From positions 1 to 17,664 of the forward strand of contig JAQGHJ010000906.1 in assembly GCA_028288905.1 (NCBI GenBank): 17,664 nucleotides of DNA. Direction: 5' to 3'. The translations under genes were made by a program, and so were the position numbers. This DNA comes from Phycisphaerales bacterium. Its GTDB lineage: Bacteria; Planctomycetota; Phycisphaerae; Tepidisphaerales; Tepidisphaeraceae. Below the pieces are notes generated by a model. The model searched no databases and was not told where the DNA came from. It worked only from the letters and a program-made list of their open reading frames with translations. Below are positions 13,747 to 17,664 of this stretch, in pieces. The number at the start of each line of letters is the position of its first letter. Positions within the stretch are counted from its first letter, which is position 1.

Positions 13747-14496
13747 TCACCGCGTGAACTTGATCCCGGCCGCGGTGCGGGCGGCGGTGAAGCTGCCGAA
13801 CAGGCGGACGGCCGCCCCGTATAGGGCGGGCGACTCCTTCCGCACGGCCGAGTCGCTGAGCTTCTGCCCGGCCCGTTTGGCGGCCTTGAGGCTCTTGAGC
13901 ACCTCGGGCTTGTCCCACCGCCGCCGCTCCCGGACCTTGGCCGGATCGATCCGGGCCCCCTTGAGCGCCGCGTCGTACGACCCGAAGTGCCGGACGGCCG
14001 CCGCGTGCAACCCCGGGTCGTCCCGCTGGATCGCCCCGCTGTTGAGCGGGTCCTTCGCCCGGTGCCGGCCCTTGAGCTCGAACAGGATGCTCGCCCGGTC
14101 CCACTTGCGGTACCGATTCACGTCGTCGGCGTCGAGTCCGGCGGCCGTCAGCGCCCGGTCCCAGCTGCCGAACAGCCGCGGCTGGAGCGACGCGAACGCC
14201 GCCCGCCCGAGCTCGTCCCGCCGGCGGGTGACGGCCGACCAGTGCAGGTCGTCCCCCTTCCGCTTGCCGGCCTTGATCAGGACGATGATCTTCGGCTTCG
14301 TCCACCGTGGGCGGCGGGTGACCTCGGCGTAGTCGACGCCCGCCTTCTCGACCGCCTTGCGGTACGACCCGAAGTGGTACGCGGCGGCCGACACCAGCGC
14401 CTGCCGCCGGCGGGCCATCGCGTTGTACGACAGGTCGCGGCCCTGGGCGTGCAGCTTCTTCAGCGCCGCGACGATCTCGTCCTTGGTCCAGTGCAT
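13747..14496 (-). CDS. Four-repeat protein resembling homing-endonuclease-associated repeats (putative DNA-binding)
   Basis: A 249-residue basic protein made almost wholly of four tandem repeats of about 62 residues. Each starts with a conserved Trp (residues 3, 65, 132, 194) in the pattern W-[TD]-[KR]-x3-[IV] and contains a block ending FGS-[YWF] (42-45, 109-112, 171-174, 233-236) followed by an A-x6-AG-type stretch (e.g. FGSWDRALTAAGLD). FGSW..AL..AG is the signature I associate with the homing endonuclease-associated repeat (HNH_repeat), a helix-turn-helix-like DNA-binding module normally fused to HNH nucleases. No nuclease domain is present here. The protein may bind DNA as a modular array, but this is inference. 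The start at 14496 was chosen because the repeats begin there; the frame is open further upstream through repeat DNA. It is divergent from truB and upstream of the sulfite-oxidase-like gene. Confidence 0.72.
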   Translation of the reverse strand: MHWTKDEIVAALKKLHAQGRDLSYNAMARRRQALVSAAAYHFGSYRKAVEKAGVDYAEVTRRPRWTKPKIIVLIKAGKRKGDDLHWSAVTRRRDELGRAAFASLQPRLFGSWDRALTAAGLDADDVNRYRKWDRASILFELKGRHRAKDPLNSGAIQRDDPGLHAAAVRHFGSYDAALKGARIDPAKVRERRRWDKPEVLKSLKAAKRAGQKLSDSAVRKESPALYGAAVRLFGSFTAARTAAGIKFTR

Positions 14497-14560
14497 AGGT
14501 GAGAGCCCCCGCCCGCGAACGTTACTGCGTCTGGTGAGGATGCTCAACAAAGAATCGATC

Positions 14561-14685
14561 GAACGTCGATTGTGGACGGTCGATTGTTGACGGCGGAATG
14601 TCGGACCCCCGCGGGCGGGCCCGTACCCCGGTCCGGCGGTCGACCCGGCCACCGCTCGACAATCGACACTCCACATTCGACACTC
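14561..14685. repeat. Imperfect inverted repeat in the divergent spacer
   Basis: Arms 14561-14595 and 14651-14685 match as an inverted repeat at 25 of 35 positions by hand alignment. The left arm itself holds GTCGATTGT twice (14565-14573 and 14579-14587, 14-base period), and its complement appears at 14659-14667. The element occupies most of the 198-base spacer between the divergent HEAR-type gene and truB and ends 9 bases before the truB start, so it could influence truB translation. Confidence 0.6.
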
Positions 14686-14694
14686 GCTCCCCCC

Positions 14695-15423
14695 ATGTCC
14701 CTCCTCGCCGGAATCCTCAACCTCGACAAGCCCGCCGGCATCAGCAGCGCCCGGGCGGTGGCGATCGTCAAGCGGCAGCTGCCGCGGGGAACGAAGATCG
14801 GCCACGCCGGGACGCTCGACCCATTCGCAACCGGCGTGCTGCTGCTGCTCGTCGGGCGGGCGACGAAGGCGTGCGAAGGTTTGATGGACGCCCCCAAGAC
14901 GTACGATGCGACCGTCCGGCTCGGGGCGACGACGGCGACGGACGACCCGGAGGGCGAGGCCGTGCCGTGGGCGCGGGCGGACGGGCGGGAGGTCGAGCCG
15001 CCGGCGGCCGAGGCGGTCGTGGCCGCGTCGGCGCGGTTCGTCGGGACGATCCTGCAGCGGCCGCCTGCGTTCAGCGCGATGAAGGTCGGCGGCCGGCGGG
15101 CGTACACGCTGGCGCGGGGCGGCGCGGACGTCCAGCTCGCCGCCCGGCCGGTCCGGGTGTACGGGCTTGAGCTACTCGGGTACGCGTGGCCGGAAGTCCG
15201 AATCGCCGTCCGCTGCGGCCGGGGCACGTACGTCCGCGCCATCGCCCGGGACCTCGGCGAGGCGCTGGACTGCGGCGGGCACCTGACCGCCCTCCGCCGG
15301 ACCGCCAGCGGCGGGTTCCGCGTTGAGGACGCGGCCACGTTGGAGGAGGTCGCCGAGCGGGGGGTCGAGCCGTTGCTCAAGCCGGTGCCCGCACCGCCGC
15401 CGGCCCCGGCCGCCGGGGCATGA
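14695..15423 (+). CDS. truB: tRNA pseudouridine-55 synthase
   Basis: A 242-residue enzyme that isomerises uridine 55 in the T-loop of tRNAs to pseudouridine. The opening GILNLDKPAGISSARAVAIVKR is characteristic, followed by the catalytic GHAGTLDPFATGVLLL box with the nucleophilic Asp at 42, then KTYDATVRLGATTATDDPEGE and PPAFSAMKVGGRRAYTLAR, and GTYVRAIARDLGEAL near the C-terminal half. The protein stops soon after LRRTASGGFRVEDAATLEE and lacks the C-terminal PUA-like domain of the E. coli enzyme, as in other short TruB proteins. The ATG at 14695 is right for the family; the reading frame is open upstream but only through a repeat element. No ribosome site is evident. In many bacteria truB is next to rbfA/infB/rpsO; it is not so here. 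Confidence 0.95.
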   Translation: MSLLAGILNLDKPAGISSARAVAIVKRQLPRGTKIGHAGTLDPFATGVLLLLVGRATKACEGLMDAPKTYDATVRLGATTATDDPEGEAVPWARADGREVEPPAAEAVVAASARFVGTILQRPPAFSAMKVGGRRAYTLARGGADVQLAARPVRVYGLELLGYAWPEVRIAVRCGRGTYVRAIARDLGEALDCGGHLTALRRTASGGFRVEDAATLEEVAERGVEPLLKPVPAPPPAPAAGA

Positions 15424-15478
15424 GTCAGCCGGCCGCCCGCACTTGGGCGACGGGCGTGCTGGTCGCCTCCCGCTAATA

Positions 15479-15497
15479 CTCGTGAAACGAGCGTTTT
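15479..15497 (+). terminator. Possible weak terminator after truB
   Basis: CTCGT-GAA-ACGAG forms a 5-base stem followed closely by CGTTTT. It lies 55 bases after the truB stop and directly upstream of the candidate sdhC promoter. The stem is short and the T-run is only four, so it is a weak candidate. Confidence 0.3.
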
Positions 15498-15523
15498 GCG
15501 TCGGTTCCGGGTATCCCTATACT
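15496..15523 (+). promoter_or_regulatory. Candidate sigma-70-type promoter of sdhC
   Basis: TTGCGT (15496-15501), a 16-base spacer and TATACT (15518-15523) resemble a housekeeping promoter. Initiation would fall near 15530, giving a leader of about 58 bases to the sdhC GTG. This is the clearest promoter-like sequence I found in the window. Confidence 0.5.
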
Positions 15524-15587
15524 CCGTCGTCCTGCCGGGCGGACCCGCCGCCGGCACCCGACGCTTCTCGGAAAGGAACCCCCGCCC

Positions 15588-16409
15588 GTGTCCACTGCCG
15601 CGACGCACCCGTCCGCCTACGAGGCCGTCGCCTCGACCGGCCCGAACGTCCGCCACTTCCTGTTCCGCCGCCTGCACTCGCTGACCGGCCTCGTGTTCGG
15701 CGGGTACCTCGTGGTCCACCTGTTGATCAACGCCTCGCTCGTCGAGGGCGCGCGGCACGACGGGCATCCGAGCGTGTTCCAGGTGCAGGTCGACAAGATC
15801 CACTCGCTGCCGTTCCTGCCGGTCATCGAGACGGTGTTCATCTACCTGCCGATCCTGTTCCACACGATCTACGGCATCTGGGTCACCCTGACCGGGCGGC
15901 CGAACGTGCAGAACTACCCGTACGGCAAGAACTGGTTTTACGTCCTGCAGCGGGCGAGCGCGGTCGTGCTGGTGTTCTTCATGCTGTTCCACGTGCTCGG
16001 CATGAAGGGCGTGTTCGGCGGGGACGTGGGCAGGGCGTTGACGTTCGCCCCGCTCGCCGCGACCCAGAGCACGGTGAACCACTTCCAGTCTGCGTGGTGG
16101 GTGGGGTACGTCGTCTACCCGATCGGCATCCTGGCGTCGTGTTACCACCTGGCGAACGGGTTCTGGACGGCGGGCATCACGTGGGGGCTGACCGTGAGCG
16201 CGCACGCTCAGAAGCGGTGGGGGCTGGCGTGCTCCGGCCTGTTCGCGCTGACGCTGGTGTGCGGGCTGCTGGCCCTCGTCTCGACCCTGCGTGCCAAGGC
16301 CGGGCCGCTCCCGGCAGATGTCGTGCCGGAGCTGCGCGGGCCCGGGAACATCGGGGATAAGGGCACGCCGCCTGCCGCCCCGAACGCGGCCGGCAGCCAA
16401 GCACGGTGA
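15588..16409 (+). CDS. sdhC: Succinate dehydrogenase/fumarate reductase cytochrome b subunit (b558 type)
   Basis: A 273-residue membrane subunit that anchors the dehydrogenase and carries heme b, passing electrons between succinate and quinone. Five hydrophobic helices are visible (about 33-52, 80-101, 122-141, 170-190 and 212-233), the layout of the single-subunit, di-heme b558 type (Bacillus, Wolinella). Likely heme-ligating histidines are His44, His92, His135 and His187, spaced as in that type. Typical words are RRLHSLTGLVFGGYLVVHLLIN, FHTIYGIWVTLTGRPNVQNYPYGKNWFYVLQR and SCYHLANGFWTAGITWGLTVS. The GTG start at 15588 is supported by GAAAGGAA about 10 bases upstream and by the promoter at 15496-15523. 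The C-terminal 35 residues are a Pro/Gly-rich tail. The flavoprotein gene does not follow directly: two DinB genes intervene. Confidence 0.93.
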   Translation: MSTAATHPSAYEAVASTGPNVRHFLFRRLHSLTGLVFGGYLVVHLLINASLVEGARHDGHPSVFQVQVDKIHSLPFLPVIETVFIYLPILFHTIYGIWVTLTGRPNVQNYPYGKNWFYVLQRASAVVLVFFMLFHVLGMKGVFGGDVGRALTFAPLAATQSTVNHFQSAWWVGYVVYPIGILASCYHLANGFWTAGITWGLTVSAHAQKRWGLACSGLFALTLVCGLLALVSTLRAKAGPLPADVVPELRGPGNIGDKGTPPAAPNAAGSQAR

Positions 16410-16462
16410 GCGGCGGGCACCCCTAGGTTTTTCGAACTGAGTCGGGCCGAGCGGGAGCGACG

Positions 16463-16936
16463 ATGGAACGGAACCTGATCGACCTGTACGAGGACGGCGG
16501 CCGAAAGCTGCAGAAGGCGATCGAGCACCTGGACGACCAGGACTTGGTGGCGTTCCCGGTCGCCGGGACGTGGTCGATCCAGCAGCTCGTCGCCCACCTG
16601 GCGGACGCCGACCTGGTTTTCGGCGACCGGATGAAGCGGCTGATCGCCGAGGACAGCCCGACCCTGCTGGCGTACGACGAGAACCGGTGGGCGGCCGCCC
16701 TGCACTACGAGCTGCAGACGCCGCGGGACGCCGTCGCGCTGTTCGCCGCCAACCGGAAGGTGATGGGCGCGCTGCTGCGGTTGCTGCCGGACGACGCGTT
16801 CGCCCGGACCGGCACCCACACCGAACGCGGCGAGCAGAGCCTGGAGGACGTGCTCCGGTACGCCGTCAGCCACCTCGACCACCACCTGACGTTCCTGTAC
16901 GCCAAGCGGGAAAAGCTCGGCAAGATCATGTGGTGA
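16463..16936 (+). CDS. DinB/YfiT-like family protein, copy 1
   Basis: A 157-residue four-helix-bundle protein of the DinB superfamily, whose members are metal-dependent and often thiol-linked enzymes of detoxification, though many have no known activity. The usual three-His metal site is likely His45 (in WSIQQLVAHLADAD), His137 and His141 (in SHLDHHLTFLY). GRKLQKAIEHLDDQDL and RMKRLIAEDSPTLLAYDE are further family-type segments. A GGGAG ribosome site about 8 bases before the ATG fits. It begins 53 bases after sdhC and is followed by a paralogue at 17022-17498. No partner enzyme identifies its substrate. Confidence 0.88.
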   Translation: MERNLIDLYEDGGRKLQKAIEHLDDQDLVAFPVAGTWSIQQLVAHLADADLVFGDRMKRLIAEDSPTLLAYDENRWAAALHYELQTPRDAVALFAANRKVMGALLRLLPDDAFARTGTHTERGEQSLEDVLRYAVSHLDHHLTFLYAKREKLGKIMW

Positions 16937-16954
16937 GGCGGACGGGGACAAGCG

Positions 16955-16985
16955 ATCAGCAGGAAACTGGGAACAGGAAGATCGA
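16955..16985. repeat. Spacer fragment of the planctomycete intergenic type
   Basis: The stretch with AGGAAACTGGGAACAGGAAG (16961-16980), between the two DinB genes, is A/G-rich and resembles the reverse complement of part of 17590-17621 (shared GGAAAC.GGGA words). It looks like a single fragment of the same repeat style seen in the next spacer. Confidence 0.35.
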
Positions 16986-17021
16986 CGCCGGGTGCCGTGG
17001 CGAGGCGGAGAGGTCGGTGCG

Positions 17022-17498
17022 ATGGAACCGGTGCCGATCGACGCGTACGAGGCCGGCGGTCAGATCCTGCGGGACGCGGTGGCCGGGTTGACGGCGGACC
17101 AATTCCGATGGGTTCCGCCGGCCGAGGCGGGCATTGGACTGTGGTCCGTGCATCAGGTCGTGGTTCACGTGGCCGACTCGGACGACGTGTCGATTCACCG
17201 GATGAAACGGATCATTGCCGAGCCGAACCCGCTGTTGCTCGGGTACGACGAATCGGCGTTCGCCCGGTCGCTGTACTACCACGAGCAGCCGGTCGAGGAC
17301 GCGTTGGCCCGGCTCAAGCTGGGCCGTCGGGCGTTCTCCGGCGTGCTGCGGCGGCTGCCGCCGGCGGCGTTCGCCCGGACCGGCGTCCACAGCGAGCGCG
17401 GCCTCGTGCGGCTCGGCGACCTCGTCGCCGACTACGTCCGGCACGTGGACGACCACGTAAGGTACATCAGGCTCAAGCGCGACGCGCTCGGGGCGTAA
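17022..17498 (+). CDS. DinB/YfiT-like family protein, copy 2
   Basis: A 158-residue paralogue of the upstream DinB protein. Aligned by eye they share about two residues in five along the whole length, including RMKR-(L/I)-IAE, the LL-x-YDE segment and FARTG-x-H-x-ERG. The predicted metal ligands are His49 (in WSVHQVVVHVADSD), His141 and His145 (in VRHVDDHVRYIR), the same spacing as copy 1, so both are probably active. A 4-residue insertion precedes the first His. The ATG at 17022 has GGAGAGG about 8 bases upstream; an earlier in-frame ATG at 16992 would add ten residues from spacer DNA. The pair looks like an old tandem duplication. It lies between sdhC and what appears to be the sdhA start. 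Confidence 0.88.
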   Translation: MEPVPIDAYEAGGQILRDAVAGLTADQFRWVPPAEAGIGLWSVHQVVVHVADSDDVSIHRMKRIIAEPNPLLLGYDESAFARSLYYHEQPVEDALARLKLGRRAFSGVLRRLPPAAFARTGVHSERGLVRLGDLVADYVRHVDDHVRYIRLKRDALGA

Positions 17499-17510
17499 AC
17501 GAAAAGGAGA

Positions 17511-17621
17511 GGAGCCGAAGGCCGGAGGCCAGGAGCTAGAAGATGTTCGGCAGGAGCCTGATCGAAGGACCCGCTCCCCGCCCGCCGTGCTTCGAGCTAC
17601 CAGCTTCCCGTTTCCGGCTCC
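17511..17621. repeat. Imperfect inverted repeat downstream of the second DinB gene
   Basis: Arms 17511-17542 and 17590-17621 are complementary at 23 of 32 positions by hand alignment, with a 47-base centre. Both are built from GGAGCCGGAA- and GGAAGCTGG-like words. The structure sits between the second DinB gene and the putative sdhA start at 17632 and might fold in the transcript as an attenuator or processing site. Confidence 0.55.
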
Positions 17622-17631
17622 CGTCAGATAC

Positions 17632-17664
17632 ATGGCTGCTGCATCCAAGAAGCGCGTGATTGTC
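17632..17664 (+). CDS. sdhA: Probable start of succinate dehydrogenase flavoprotein subunit (first 11 codons)
   Basis: The last 33 bases read MAAASKKRVIV from an ATG and stay open to the window edge. The K-R-V-I-V ending matches the first beta strand of an FAD-binding Rossmann fold, which in SdhA continues as a GGG-x-AG loop, and related flavoproteins begin in just this way. With sdhC upstream on the same strand, sdhA is the natural candidate. Eleven residues are not proof; another FAD/NAD-dependent enzyme is possible. No Shine-Dalgarno site is visible. Confidence 0.5.
   Translation, partial: MAAASKKRVIV

Overview
The window is very GC-rich and densely coding. It reads as chromosomal DNA from a planctomycete. 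The evidence is two pseudopilin-like proteins with the FTLVELLVVIGIIALL leader typical of that phylum, a PEP-CTERM surface protein, several lipoproteins, weak use of Shine-Dalgarno sites, and intergenic spacers filled with short imperfect repeats. Pairing a LacI regulator with pseudopilins and a PEP-CTERM protein suggests the class Phycisphaerae, but that is an inference.

Positions 1-4928 are all on the minus strand. Read in the direction of transcription, the order is a LacI-family regulator with two operator-like palindromes at its own 5' end, two type II secretion pseudopilin-like proteins, an autotransporter-repeat PEP-CTERM protein, and the start of a glucosamine-6-phosphate deaminase that runs off the left edge. 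This looks like a sugar-responsive surface/secretion locus ending in amino-sugar catabolism. Positions 4929-5500 hold no confident gene.

Positions 5501-7930 (minus) encode three exported proteins: a small lipoprotein, a lipoprotein with an apparent transglutaminase-like Cys-His-Asp arrangement, and a DUF4056 lipoprotein. Positions 8164-14496 (minus) hold a possible transcription unit running from a four-repeat protein resembling the homing-endonuclease-associated repeat, through a sulfite-oxidase-like molybdoenzyme, a translationally coupled single-pass membrane protein and a GT39 lipid-linked sugar transferase, to a PAP2 phosphatase and a soluble GT2 polyprenyl-phosphate sugar synthase. The last three fit a lipid-carrier glycosylation or lipid A modification pathway. 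A REP/BIME-like inverted pair of GTAG hairpins lies between the GT39 and PAP2 genes.

From 14695 rightwards everything is on the plus strand: truB, then sdhC behind a good sigma-70-type promoter, two paralogous DinB proteins, and at the very edge eleven codons that look like the start of sdhA. The DinB pair therefore seems to be inserted in the sdh operon. The spacers at 8928-8960, 14561-14685, 16955-16985 and 17511-17621 contain degenerate direct or inverted repeats of one general style, a notable unexplained feature of the window. No rRNA, tRNA or CRISPR array was recognised.
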